Origin: Leptospira sp.
GTDB lineage: Bacteria > Spirochaetota > Leptospiria > Leptospirales > Leptospiraceae
Direction of reading: 5' to 3'
DNA length: 35,851 nt
Assembly (NCBI GenBank): GCA_009991425.1
Contig: JAACWH010000051.1
Span: 1 to 35,851, forward strand
Shown: piece by piece, positions 1-8,695 of the stretch
Layout: each line of letters opens with the position of its first letter
How positions within the stretch are numbered: position 1 is the stretch's first letter
Made by a program: the position numbers and the translations under genes
Notes under the pieces: generated by a model
Told to the model about the DNA's origin: nothing
The model's input: only the letters and a program-made list of their open reading frames with translations
Database searches by the model: none

Positions 1-1917
1 AACTTCATTGTGAAAAAAGAAATCCAATCTAGTATAAGGTAATACTTTTCCACGAAGATTAAAGTAATTCCCTGATGTATCTTGTTTTTCATTTTCCATC
101 TTAAACTCTACGCATTCCCTTACAAGATCTAGAGGAATAACATAGAGATCTTTGCCGGCCGAAACCAAAAAACCATCAATGATAGCGAGCGTAAGAGGAA
201 GACGAATCGTAAATTTTGTACCTTCACCTTCTTTACTAAACAGCTGAATTGATCCTCGCAGTGATTCAATATTTTTTTGAACCACATCAAGTCCAACTCC
301 ACGTCCAGATATATTTGTTACATGTTCAGCCGTTGAAAAACCTGGATGAAAAAGCAGTCTATGGATATCATCAACTGTAGGTTCACTATCTGGAGAAAGT
401 ATACCTTTCTCTATGGCCTTTTTCATTACCTTTTCAGTATTTATTCCTCGTCCATCATCTGAAATTTCAATTACAATTGAACCTGTATCATGAAATGCAT
501 TGAGATATAAATTCCCTGTTTCATCTTTGGAATGTTCTGATCTTTCTAGGATTGTTTCTAATCCATGATCAACAGCATTTCGAATTAAATGAACCATAGG
601 ATCTGAAAGTTTTTCTACAACAGATTTATCTAGTTCAGTTTCTGCACCATGAATATGAAGATTTACTTTTTTATTAAGTTCACTACCTAAATCGCGTACT
701 ATGCGATGGTATTTATTGAAACTTTCCCCTATAGGCACCATTCGAAGCTTTAGAGAAATTTCTCTAATTTCATTGATGAGTCTAGATACTGAATGAAGAG
801 ATTCAGTTACTGTAGAATCTTCGAGATTTTGCAAGACCATACTTAGGTTAGCCTCAGAGACAACAAGTTCACCAACTTTATTTATTAAATGATCAATCTT
901 ATTAGAATCAACTCTTAGTGATGAACTTATATTAGCTTTTTGAGCATCTATCTTAGTATCATTTTTTGTATTTTCAATTTCTTTGTTTAAAAACTGTTTT
1001 GACGATTTAGTTTTAATTCCAGAAAGCTTACTCTGAAAAAATTCCAATAATTCAATCAATTCATTTTGTGAAAGAGTTTTCATTTCAGCAAAAATATTTG
1101 ATATGAGAATTTCATCTTCGGAAAGACTTTGAATGTGATTTGCTACTGCTTCAATGGTTGATTTAGGTGGAAGTATCAATATTTGAGAATCGTATTCTAA
1201 AAATTCAAAAACTTTTTTAATTTCATCTAGACCTTTATTAGAATTTACTCTAATCTCAAATCCAACAAAACAATTTTCGGGGTTCCATTCTTTCCAATCA
1301 GGAATACTTGTAGTAATAGTTTTGATAAATTCTATAATACCGACTTGATTGAGATATTTAATAAAAGAGTAGGGATCTAAGGCATTTATAAATGCCTGTT
1401 TGCTTGGACGAAGGGAAACATGGTAATCTTGACTTTGAATCCTAGAAACTTCATTCTCATCTTCTTCATCATGAATCGAATCTTCATTCGATGATTTATT
1501 AATATCTTCTGAAGATGAGGATTCAGCACTTAGTAAAAATGGTTTTAATTTACTAAGAATAACTTCTCCTTCTTCAATTTTACTTTCTGTTAACTCAGTT
1601 GAATCAGTATAAATTTTGACTATTGTTAATAAATAATCTTTAGAAATTAATAAATTCTCAATTATTTCTTTGTTTGCCTGAACCTTTCCTTCTCTCATAC
1701 TATCTAAAAGATTCTCTAAAACATGGGAAAATTTAACTATCCAATCAAATCCAAACATTCCCGCTGAGCCTTTAATTGTATGAACAGCTCGGAAAATCCC
1801 ATTTAATGCTTCTGTATCATCTGGTTTACTTTCCAAAGATAATAATAAATCTTCCATATTTGTTAGAAGTTCATCTGATTCTTGGACAAAGGCTATAATA
1901 ATCTCATCAAGTTTCAA
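1..1917 (-). CDS. cheA: Chemotaxis histidine kinase CheA (3' end missing at window edge)
   Basis: The frame is open from a TTG at 1917 to base 1, giving 639 codons without the C-terminal end. Residues 1-110 are an HPt domain with the phosphoacceptor motif HTIKGSAG at His46. Residues about 160-260 (motif LRPSKQAFINALDP) resemble the P2-like segment of one CheA subclass. The ATPase domain has an N-box (HLIRNAVDHGLE, near residue 447), a G1 box (SDDGRGI) and a G2 box (GRGVGLDVV, near 540). The CheW-like domain starts near 560 and is cut. CheA passes phosphate from its HPt histidine to CheY-type receivers to control the flagellar motor. The TTG start directly follows the stop of the STAS gene and has AAGGA upstream. 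It is the last visible gene of the ispH-led run. Identification as CheA is firm; which receptors it serves cannot be seen. Confidence 0.95.
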   Translation of the reverse strand, partial: MKLDEIIIAFVQESDELLTNMEDLLLSLESKPDDTEALNGIFRAVHTIKGSAGMFGFDWIVKFSHVLENLLDSMREGKVQANKEIIENLLISKDYLLTIVKIYTDSTELTESKIEEGEVILSKLKPFLLSAESSSSEDINKSSNEDSIHDEEDENEVSRIQSQDYHVSLRPSKQAFINALDPYSFIKYLNQVGIIEFIKTITTSIPDWKEWNPENCFVGFEIRVNSNKGLDEIKKVFEFLEYDSQILILPPKSTIEAVANHIQSLSEDEILISNIFAEMKTLSQNELIELLEFFQSKLSGIKTKSSKQFLNKEIENTKNDTKIDAQKANISSSLRVDSNKIDHLINKVGELVVSEANLSMVLQNLEDSTVTESLHSVSRLINEIREISLKLRMVPIGESFNKYHRIVRDLGSELNKKVNLHIHGAETELDKSVVEKLSDPMVHLIRNAVDHGLETILERSEHSKDETGNLYLNAFHDTGSIVIEISDDGRGINTEKVMKKAIEKGILSPDSEPTVDDIHRLLFHPGFSTAEHVTNISGRGVGLDVVQKNIESLRGSIQLFSKEGEGTKFTIRLPLTLAIIDGFLVSAGKDLYVIPLDLVRECVEFKMENEKQDTSGNYFNLRGKVLPYTRLDFFFHNEV

Positions 1918-2286
1918 TTAGTAATATCCTTTTTTTCTTCCGTATTTGAATGCATATTTGCCTTGGTCATCTTTTTTTAACCTAATTTGATCCCCAAAAT
2001 ATGCTAATAGACCGTACAATTCTATTATTGATATAACAGCATCACTGTGATTAATTAAAATAATATTAAAGCCTTTCTCATTAAAATGTTTTTTTAATGA
2101 AATAAGAACCTGAATCCCAGAAGTATCAATTCGTGTAACCTTCGATAGATCAATAGTCAAGTCACTTTTTAATATTTCTTGATTGGCGTCAATTTTTATC
2201 TTGAATTCAGAAGCAGAATAAATCGTAAATTCGCCTTGGAGACTTAAGACGTTTTTGTTATCGATTTTTCCAAAAATTATTTCCAT
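1918..2286 (-). CDS. STAS-domain protein (anti-sigma-factor-antagonist type)
   Basis: This 122-residue single-domain protein matches the SpoIIAA/STAS fold: an N-terminal strand pair (VLSLQGEFTIYSA), then a central strand and helix start with the motif IDTSGIQVL. Ser56 in DTSG is the residue phosphorylated in SpoIIAA-type antagonists. It lies three bases after the cheY-like gene and abuts cheA, so co-expression is almost certain. STAS proteins within chemotaxis operons are known in several phyla and may regulate or scaffold the signalling complex, but no partner kinase or phosphatase of the SpoIIAB/SpoIIE type is seen in this window. The last 20 residues are basic and tyrosine-rich (KYGRKKGYY) and lie beyond the usual domain. 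The family call is secure; the role is inferred. Confidence 0.85.
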   Translation of the reverse strand: MEIIFGKIDNKNVLSLQGEFTIYSASEFKIKIDANQEILKSDLTIDLSKVTRIDTSGIQVLISLKKHFNEKGFNIILINHSDAVISIIELYGLLAYFGDQIRLKKDDQGKYAFKYGRKKGYY

Positions 2287-2289
2287 CTA

Positions 2290-2655
2290 TTATCCTATCA
2301 ACTTTTGGATTGTTTGCAAAAGTTCTTCAGGTGAAAATGGTTTTGTTAACCATGCTCTCGCACCAGCTTCCAGTCCTTGCTTTTTCTTTTCTTCTTGGGA
2401 TTCAGTAGTAAGCATAACGATAGGAGTGAATTTTAAATTTGGATCTTCTTTTATAACTTTAATAAAAGTTAGTCCATTCATGTTCGGCATATTCATGTCC
2501 GATACAATAAGATCAACTTTCGTATCTTTTAATTTTTCAATAGCATCTTTGCCATCTACTGCTTCGATTAATTCGAATTCAGCATTTTTTAAATGAACGG
2601 ATACAATTTTTCGAAAAACTGCAGAATCATCTATAATCAATATCTTTTTAGCCAT
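2290..2655 (-). CDS. cheY: CheY-like single-domain response regulator
   Basis: The protein is 121 residues, the usual size of a lone receiver domain. All key residues are present: acidic pair D9/D10, phosphoacceptor D53 in VSDMNMP, T83/T84 after the fourth strand, and K105 in TKPF. It has no output domain, so it should act by binding another protein, as CheY does at the motor switch (FliM is encoded at 28269-29294). The sequence DMNMPNMNGLTF is typical of chemotaxis receivers. It sits between the receiver-ATPase gene (8 bp upstream) and the STAS gene (3 bp downstream), and CheA is its likely phosphodonor. It could instead be a phosphate sink or relay intermediate for the two histidine-kinase-like proteins upstream; the sequence alone cannot decide this. 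Confidence 0.88.
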   Translation of the reverse strand: MAKKILIIDDSAVFRKIVSVHLKNAEFELIEAVDGKDAIEKLKDTKVDLIVSDMNMPNMNGLTFIKVIKEDPNLKFTPIVMLTTESQEEKKKQGLEAGARAWLTKPFSPEELLQTIQKLIG

Positions 2656-2663
2656 TTGTTACC

Positions 2664-3911
2664 TCATTGTACCGGAAGAAAAATTTCTGACAAAACACAT
2701 AAGGTCATTGTCTTTGTAGTATGATCTTTAGCATTATGAATAAAAAATAATCCATTATGCTTTCCTAAAATATGATCTACTATTGTTAAACCAAGACCCA
2801 ATCCAAATCTTTCGATTTTATTCACTGATTCCACTGGAGGATGAATTCTATAAAAAGGTTGTATAACATACTTTTCCTTGGATTCATCAATTCCTCCATA
2901 AGAATCATTTTTAACTTCATTTTTTACAGATATTATCAAGTATCCGTTATTTATGTGAGCAAATATATCTATACTGCTATTCTCATTGCAATATTTAAAT
3001 GCATTAATTACCAACTCTTCAATCGCCATTCCGATTTTATCAATATCGACGTTTACATTGCAAGATGTTGACAGTTTAGGAAAATTTATTTTTATATTTT
3101 TACTTTTTAGATAAGAATTTATTTCCTTAGTAAATTCAGGAATTTTACCTACTAAAGTTGATCCTTCTGTTTTAGTCATGATAATATCTGAGTCAAGAAG
3201 TTCAGATACATAACCAAGACTCTTAAGCATATTCTTTGTGATTTCACTATTTTCGAACAAAAGATCTAGGATTTCGCTATCAATATTTTGGGTTCCATCA
3301 GGATTCTTAGAAGCAGTTGCCTGAATCATATCAACAATTGAAGTCATTGCTCCAAAACCTGATCCTTGGGATAAGGATGTTTTTAAATTCTCTATAGAAT
3401 TTTTTTCATGAGAATCGCTTCCGCTTTTGCGAATGGATTCTTTATAATTCAACCATTCTAATTGAGATCTTAACTTATGGCTTTCCATCTTCTGAATATG
3501 CTTTTCAATATCTCTAAGATACTTGTATTCTAAGGCCTTAGATATGATTCTGGAAAAAAATTCAGGATCAATTGGTTTAATAATATAATCATAAACTCCC
3601 AGCTTCATAATATCAATTACAGTCTCTGTATTGTCTAAAGCTGTTTGGACTAGGATAATAGCCTCAGGATCCTTAACCTTCAAAGCCTTTATAAATGCAT
3701 TTCCATCCATAACTGGCATCATTAAATCAACTATAAATACAGAAAACTTTTCGGAATCAGCCTTTTCCAATCCAATCTGTCCATTTTCAGCTACTTTTGA
3801 TTCAATTTTAAGTTGGTTGAGAATGCCTTGGAGTAGGGCTCTATTTTCTTCTCTATCTTCAACTATTAATACAGGCTCTTTAGGCCTTCTATTCTTATCT
3901 ATTTCTTGCAT
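2664..3911 (-). CDS. Receiver domain fused to a histidine-kinase-like ATPase domain, no clear H-box
   Basis: This 415-residue protein begins with a full receiver domain: E18/D19, phosphoacceptor D62 in IVDLMMP, T90 and K112. A coiled segment (120-160) leads to a helical region (165-240) where a dimerisation/phosphotransfer domain is expected. There the motif is SLSQGSGFGAMTSIVDMIQ, with no histidine at the usual H-box position; the nearest are H138, H145 and H168. The C-terminal ATPase domain has a good N-box (MAIEELVINAFKYC, from 295) and a glycine-rich lid (GLGLGLTIVDHIL, from 370), but the G1 region reads VKNEVKND instead of DxGxG. It may be a receiver-controlled phosphotransfer scaffold or a pseudokinase rather than a standard kinase. 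It is encoded 8 bp after the sensor kinase gene. The domain calls are firm; the activity is unknown. Confidence 0.8.
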   Translation of the reverse strand: MQEIDKNRRPKEPVLIVEDREENRALLQGILNQLKIESKVAENGQIGLEKADSEKFSVFIVDLMMPVMDGNAFIKALKVKDPEAIILVQTALDNTETVIDIMKLGVYDYIIKPIDPEFFSRIISKALEYKYLRDIEKHIQKMESHKLRSQLEWLNYKESIRKSGSDSHEKNSIENLKTSLSQGSGFGAMTSIVDMIQATASKNPDGTQNIDSEILDLLFENSEITKNMLKSLGYVSELLDSDIIMTKTEGSTLVGKIPEFTKEINSYLKSKNIKINFPKLSTSCNVNVDIDKIGMAIEELVINAFKYCNENSSIDIFAHINNGYLIISVKNEVKNDSYGGIDESKEKYVIQPFYRIHPPVESVNKIERFGLGLGLTIVDHILGKHNGLFFIHNAKDHTTKTMTLCVLSEIFLPVQ

Positions 3912-3919
3912 ATTGAATA

Positions 3920-6523
3920 TTATAAGTCCTTGTATATGGGAAGAAAAATTGACATTGTAGTCCCATGCTCAACTTTCGATTCTACTTCAATTTTTCCATT
4001 CATGGATTCAATAAGTTTCTTACAGATTGAAAGTCCAAGACCTGTACCCTGTGATTCCATTGTTTTGCCTTTTTCTAATTGAGTAAATTTTTCAAATATT
4101 ATAGGAATTTCATCTTCTTTCATTCCGATTCCGTGATCTATTATCTTTAAGACGATAAAATCTGTATTATTAATTACAATTTGTTCAAGGATTAGATTAA
4201 TTTTTGTTTTAGGATAAGAAAACTTAATGGCATTAGATAATATATTTAAAACTATTTGCCGAGTCCTCTTTTCATCTCCTATAATATATAGGTGATTTGC
4301 ATTACTATTTAGAATCAATGTAATATTTTTCTTATTTGCTTGTGGTTCCATACTCTCCATACATATTTTTACTGTGGTTACAAAATCTAACTTTGATAAG
4401 ATTAATTCAGATTTACCAGCTTCAATTTTTGATAAATCAAGTAATTCATTAATAAGTTTTAACAGATGTATACCTGAATTATGTATGTAGTCAAGATATT
4501 TTTGTTGATCAGGGAAATTTTCATTTGGTTGGATCAATCTAGAGAATCCAAGTATAGAATTTAGCGGAGTTCTAAGTTCATGAGTCATATTTGCTAAAAA
4601 ATCTGATTTTGCTTTATTGGCAGCTTCAGCTTTTAATTTAGCGTCCATTAAATCTGCAGTTCTTTCCTCTACAAGAACTTGTAATCTGTCTCTATGCTTT
4701 TGAATTTCTTCTAAGTAATTCTTTCTTTCCAAGAAAACTGCAATTAAGTTAGAAGCAGTCCTCATTAGAAGAATATCATCATCAGAAAGATAGCGATTGC
4801 GTTCTTCTATAGCTATTCCTATGAAGATAGGTTCCTGGGACTTTAAATTACTTTTTAAAGCGAAAAATATGATAGAATTATAATTTCTATCTTGTAAAAA
4901 TAATTTTTCCTCTTCAGAGCCTCTAGATGTATCTGATATAACCGAAATTTCATTATTCAAATTTAGTAACCATGAATTAGGAATTTTAATGGTTTTTAAA
5001 TTTCTGTCTTCCTCTCGTCTTGATTCTATTTTATAAATGGATAGATCACTAGTTTCTTTTTCTTGGGATGCTATGAAAATTGTTGTAACCTCTGAAAAGA
5101 TCATTAGCTGTTCGATAGCTAAATTTAAGACATCATCGCTGGGATTGGGATATAAAAGAATTTGAGAAATCGCAGCTAGTCCAATTTCATATTTGAGTCG
5201 CTTATTAATTTCTCTTTCAATCTTTAATTTTTCTGTGACATCTCGCTGGGTTGATACGTAATGAGTTATTTTTTGATTGGAATCCCTAATTGGTGAAATA
5301 TTCCATTCTACGTTATATTCCGTTTTATCTTTTTTATAATTAATAGTTTCTCCATAAAATGGTTTTCCTTCTGAAATAGATTTTTTCAAATTTTTTAACA
5401 TTTCAAAATCTGTATTCATTCCTTGGAAAATTCTAGGAGAGTTACCTATTAATTCTTCTTTGGAGTAGTTAGTCATTTTTTCAAAAGATCCATTGACATA
5501 TACAATGTGAGGGCCAGGGGAATTTAAGTTACCATCCGTAATCAATATGCTTTCTTTACTTTGTTGGAATGCTTGTTCAAACATTGCATTTTCTTCTTTA
5601 TATTTAACTCTTTCAAAATAATTCGAGATTAACCTAGAAATTTGAAAGATATGAGTTTCTTGAATATTAAAATATATATTTTCTGATTTATAATGAATTA
5701 TAACCAAACCAATTATTTGATTCTTGACTAGTATGGGTATAAGGTATTGATTGCCATCTTCAAAAATTAGTTTACTCTTCAAATACGACATTTTATTTTC
5801 AAAAAGACTAATAAACTGCTTAAAGTCTGAAGATGTTTTAAAAATCACAGTATCCAATAATTCTTTATTGATAATATTTAAATTTGAATAAAATTTTGGG
5901 AAAAGAAATTCAGGAGCTATTCCATCATGGTCAATAAATTTTTCATGAAAATCATAAACTAAAATTGCATCAGCTTTAAACCCTTTCATGAATGAATATA
6001 TAAAAAAAGGGATGTCTTTTATAGGATCAGTTAAAGGGTTGGATGTTATTTGAAAAATTTTATTTAATGTTTTGGAAAAGGTTGAATCTATCTTTCTTTT
6101 ATTTTTCTTAATGTATTCCTTGGTTGAATCATTTAAATATAAAATAATAGTTAAGGATTTATCTTCTATATTTTTATAGTAATTTAAATTTATTTGATAA
6201 TATAGTAAGTCACCATTGAAATCTTCCAGCCATAAATAAAATTGTAATTTTTGATTTTTTAAAGTAGATAAAATTTTGTTGGCAATACTATTTGGAATTT
6301 TCACTTCTTGGAAAAATTCATCTATTTTAATGTTTTTTACATTTTTAGTTATTTTGAATTTTTCTTGAAATTGCTGATTTATATCTAGAATATGTAATGG
6401 AGCATTTATATTTTGTTTAAGCAAAACTATGGGTCGACTCGAGGATTGAAATAATTCATAAAATAAAAATGATATATTTTGATTAGAATCCTTGCTATTA
6501 TCCTCACCCTCAGAATTACTCAT
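3920..6523 (-). CDS. Soluble PAS/GAF sensor histidine kinase
   Basis: The 867-residue protein has no evident membrane segment. The order appears to be a PAS-like N-terminus (20-130), a GAF-like domain (150-300), a PAS/PAC domain (315-430, motif GNSPRIFQG then YVSTQRDVTEK), a second GAF-like domain (450-595), a coiled coil (595-640), HisKA with H648 in ANMTHELRTPLNS, and HATPase_c with N-box (NILSNAIKF), G1 box (DHGIGM) and G2 box (GTGLGLSI). It is therefore a complete, probably cytoplasmic, kinase with four sensory modules. The PAS domain resembles LOV domains but has Ser-Pro where the flavin-binding Cys would lie. Its ATG overlaps the ispH stop in an ATGA tetramer, so translation is coupled. 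The likely phosphate targets are the receivers encoded just downstream. The input signal is unknown. Confidence 0.92.
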   Translation of the reverse strand: MSNSEGEDNSKDSNQNISFLFYELFQSSSRPIVLLKQNINAPLHILDINQQFQEKFKITKNVKNIKIDEFFQEVKIPNSIANKILSTLKNQKLQFYLWLEDFNGDLLYYQINLNYYKNIEDKSLTIILYLNDSTKEYIKKNKRKIDSTFSKTLNKIFQITSNPLTDPIKDIPFFIYSFMKGFKADAILVYDFHEKFIDHDGIAPEFLFPKFYSNLNIINKELLDTVIFKTSSDFKQFISLFENKMSYLKSKLIFEDGNQYLIPILVKNQIIGLVIIHYKSENIYFNIQETHIFQISRLISNYFERVKYKEENAMFEQAFQQSKESILITDGNLNSPGPHIVYVNGSFEKMTNYSKEELIGNSPRIFQGMNTDFEMLKNLKKSISEGKPFYGETINYKKDKTEYNVEWNISPIRDSNQKITHYVSTQRDVTEKLKIEREINKRLKYEIGLAAISQILLYPNPSDDVLNLAIEQLMIFSEVTTIFIASQEKETSDLSIYKIESRREEDRNLKTIKIPNSWLLNLNNEISVISDTSRGSEEEKLFLQDRNYNSIIFFALKSNLKSQEPIFIGIAIEERNRYLSDDDILLMRTASNLIAVFLERKNYLEEIQKHRDRLQVLVEERTADLMDAKLKAEAANKAKSDFLANMTHELRTPLNSILGFSRLIQPNENFPDQQKYLDYIHNSGIHLLKLINELLDLSKIEAGKSELILSKLDFVTTVKICMESMEPQANKKNITLILNSNANHLYIIGDEKRTRQIVLNILSNAIKFSYPKTKINLILEQIVINNTDFIVLKIIDHGIGMKEDEIPIIFEKFTQLEKGKTMESQGTGLGLSICKKLIESMNGKIEVESKVEHGTTMSIFLPIYKDL

Positions 6524-7470
6524 GCATTTATTTGAATCAAATTTTTAGGCAATTTAAAATTCATTGAGTCTTCTCTTGACCCAGGGAATAGACTGATATT
6601 CAAATTTGGATAATAATCATTTAATTTTTTACAAATTTCATCCACCAAAACCTGGGGACTAGAAGCACCTGCAGTAATACCTAAGGTTTCAATTTCTTGG
6701 TCTTCTATCATTGCTTTAATATCTATATCCTCGGATGCACTGATTCGAAAGGATTTAGGTTTTGTTTTCTGTGCTAATTGCAAAAGCCTCAATGAATTTG
6801 AACTATTGTTAGCTCCTATAACTAGCATGGCATCTACTTCTTGAATCATTTGCGCTACTGCTTCTTGTCTTTCTGTAGTAGCATAGCATATATCATCCTT
6901 AGCTGGATGTTCTACAAAGGGAAATACTTCTGAAATCTTATCAACTATTTTCTTAGTATCAGAAACTGAAAGCGTTGTCTGCATGAGATAGGTTAGAGGT
7001 CTAGACGAGTCTATTTTTCCTTTAAGTGCTTCTACATCTTTTTCGGATTCAACCAGGAACATTGGGGCTTCTCCCATGGTTCCTATAGCTTCGTCGTGAC
7101 CTTCATGACCAATATAAATGAATTGGTGAGAGTCCTTCATATTTCTAGCTTTTCTATGAACACGAGTTACCAGCGGACAGGTTGCATCTCCAATTTTGAG
7201 GTTTCTTTCTTTTGCTTCTTGAACAACAGCTGGGGAAACTCCATGAGCACTAAAAACTACAGTTGAACCTTCTGGTGCTTCTGATAGTTCTTCAATAAAA
7301 ATAATTCCACGCTTTTGCATATCTTCAACAACTCTTCTATTGTGAACAATTTCTTTGCGAACATAGACTTTTTCATGAGTCGTTTCTTGGACCTTATCTA
7401 CAAATGAAATAGCGTATTTAACGCCGGCACAAAAACCTCTAGGGTTAGCTAAATAAACTTGTTTAAGCAA
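6520..7470 (-). CDS. ispH: 4-hydroxy-3-methylbut-2-enyl diphosphate reductase (LytB)
   Basis: IspH makes isopentenyl and dimethylallyl diphosphate in the last step of the MEP isoprenoid pathway, using a [4Fe-4S] cluster. The three cluster cysteines are visible at C14 (NPRGFCAGV), near 98 (DATCPLV) and near 195 (DDICYAT). The histidine motifs VHN and SAHGVSP and the TTLS and ANNSSNS substrate motifs are also present. Length (316) is normal for the family. The start is a TTG at 7470, supported by GAGG seven bases upstream and by the family N-terminus. A weak promoter-like pair (TTGACT at 7510-7515, TAATGT at 7488-7493, minus strand) lies in front, but it would leave almost no leader. It overlaps the sensor kinase gene by 4 bp and heads the signalling run, which is an unusual pairing for an isoprenoid gene. 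Confidence 0.97.
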   Translation of the reverse strand: MLKQVYLANPRGFCAGVKYAISFVDKVQETTHEKVYVRKEIVHNRRVVEDMQKRGIIFIEELSEAPEGSTVVFSAHGVSPAVVQEAKERNLKIGDATCPLVTRVHRKARNMKDSHQFIYIGHEGHDEAIGTMGEAPMFLVESEKDVEALKGKIDSSRPLTYLMQTTLSVSDTKKIVDKISEVFPFVEHPAKDDICYATTERQEAVAQMIQEVDAMLVIGANNSSNSLRLLQLAQKTKPKSFRISASEDIDIKAMIEDQEIETLGITAGASSPQVLVDEICKKLNDYYPNLNISLFPGSREDSMNFKLPKNLIQINA

Positions 7471-7594
7471 TGGAAAACCTCAAGTAAACATTAAAATGAA
7501 TTTATTCAGAGTCAACTGCATTTTCACCCAAGAGACATAGTGGCAAATCGGGGATAGAAGTATTTATTCTATTTAATAATAAAAAAGTATATTA

Positions 7595-7606
7595 TTGAAA
7601 TTTCAA
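7595..7606. promoter_or_regulatory. Perfect 12-bp palindrome upstream of flaB
   Basis: TTGAAATTTCAA lies about 86 bp before the flaB start, in the 221-bp divergent space between ispH and flaB. It could be an operator, but in AT-rich DNA a 12-bp palindrome can arise by chance. No matching second copy was noticed in the window. Confidence 0.2.
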
Positions 7607-7691
7607 TACCAGTCGATTCTTCAAATGAAGCAGCCACGGAAGGCAACAATGTTTCAGAATTTCTATCAAACGGATTCAAGGAGGAAACCGG

Positions 7692-8540
7692 ATGGTAATT
7701 AACCATAATATAAGCGCTATCTTCGCTCATAGAACATTAAAGCATAATGATGCAATGTTGAGTAAAGATATTGAGAAACTCTCTTCTGGTATGAGAATTA
7801 ATAGAGCAGGGGATGATGCCTCTGGTCTTGCAGTGTCTGAAAAGATGAGAACTCAAGTTTCGGGATTAAGACGAGCTGAAATGAACACTGCTGATGGTAT
7901 GTCGATGATTCAGACTACTGAAGGTTATCTTCAGGAAACTCATGAAATCGTACAGAGAATTCGTGTTCTGGCTGTCCAATCTGCTAACGGTATTTATACC
8001 GAAGAAGATAGACAACAGATTCAAGTGGAAGTTTCTCAGTTGATTGATGAGATCGATAGAATTGCATCTCAAGCTGAATTTAACAAAATGAAGCTTCTGA
8101 CTGGTGCATTTGGCAGATTGAATCCAACAGCTAGTATGTGGTTCCATATGGGTGCAAATATGCACCAGAGAGAAAGAGTATTTATTCAAACAATGAATAC
8201 ACAAGCTCTAGGACTTAGAAATCCTACAGTTTTAACTTTCATCTCTCTTTCTACAGCTGGAAAATCTAACTCGGTCATTGGTCTTGCTGACGATGCCTTG
8301 AGAGTTATATCTAAGCAGAGAGCAGACCTTGGAGCTTACTACAACCGTTTAGAGCACGCAGCTAAAGGACTACTCAATGCATATGAGAACATCCAAGCAG
8401 CAGAATCTAGAATTAGAGATACGGATATGGCTGAGCAAATGACTAGCTTTACCAGATACCAAATCCTAACTCAAGCAGCGAACTCTATGCTTGCTCAGGC
8501 AAATGTAAAGAACCAGATGGTTATGAGATTATTGCAATAA
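7692..8540 (+). CDS. flaB: Flagellin FlaB (endoflagellar core filament protein)
   Basis: The 282-residue protein has the conserved flagellin N-terminus ([17 protein letters not shown], then [18 protein letters not shown]) and C-terminus ([17 protein letters not shown], then [16 protein letters not shown]). These regions form the D0/D1 coiled core, and the short middle lacks the variable outer domains, as in spirochaetal FlaB core filament proteins of the periplasmic flagellum. The segment [16 protein letters not shown] is characteristic of spirochaetal FlaB. There is no signal peptide, as expected for export through the flagellar type III system. An excellent Shine-Dalgarno (AAGGAGG at 7678-7684) precedes the ATG by 7 bp, and a strong terminator follows, so it appears to be a single-gene unit. 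No TAAA-N15-GCCGATAA sigma-28 match was found upstream. Spirochaetes have several flaB copies; which paralogue this is cannot be told. Confidence 0.96.
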   Translation: MVINHNISAIFAHRTLKHNDAMLSKDIEKLSSGMRINRAGDDASGLAVSEKMRTQVSGLRRAEMNTADGMSMIQTTEGYLQETHEIVQRIRVLAVQSANGIYTEEDRQQIQVEVSQLIDEIDRIASQAEFNKMKLLTGAFGRLNPTASMWFHMGANMHQRERVFIQTMNTQALGLRNPTVLTFISLSTAGKSNSVIGLADDALRVISKQRADLGAYYNRLEHAAKGLLNAYENIQAAESRIRDTDMAEQMTSFTRYQILTQAANSMLAQANVKNQMVMRLLQ

Positions 8541-8560
8541 CCTATCGCCGTACAACTCTG

Positions 8561-8594
8561 AACCCGAAGCTCGAAAGATCTTCGGGTTTTTTTT
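8561..8594 (+). terminator. Rho-independent terminator of flaB
   Basis: A perfect 9-bp stem, AACCCGAAG (8561-8569) with CTTCGGGTT (8580-8588), encloses a 10-base loop and runs into eight T residues (8587-8594). It starts 20 bp after the flaB stop. Confidence 0.9.
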
Positions 8595-8695
8595 AGCAAA
8601 ATATAATATGAGTCTTCAATAGAGTATCAATATATAACCTTCAACGACAATTTTTCTCTTAAGTGATAGGATATAATCATTCAAAGGAGAATTCA

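Noticed and set aside
8672..8677. TATAAT before the acyl-CoA ligase gene
   Set aside because: There is no -35 element at the right distance, and the start would fall on the ribosome site.
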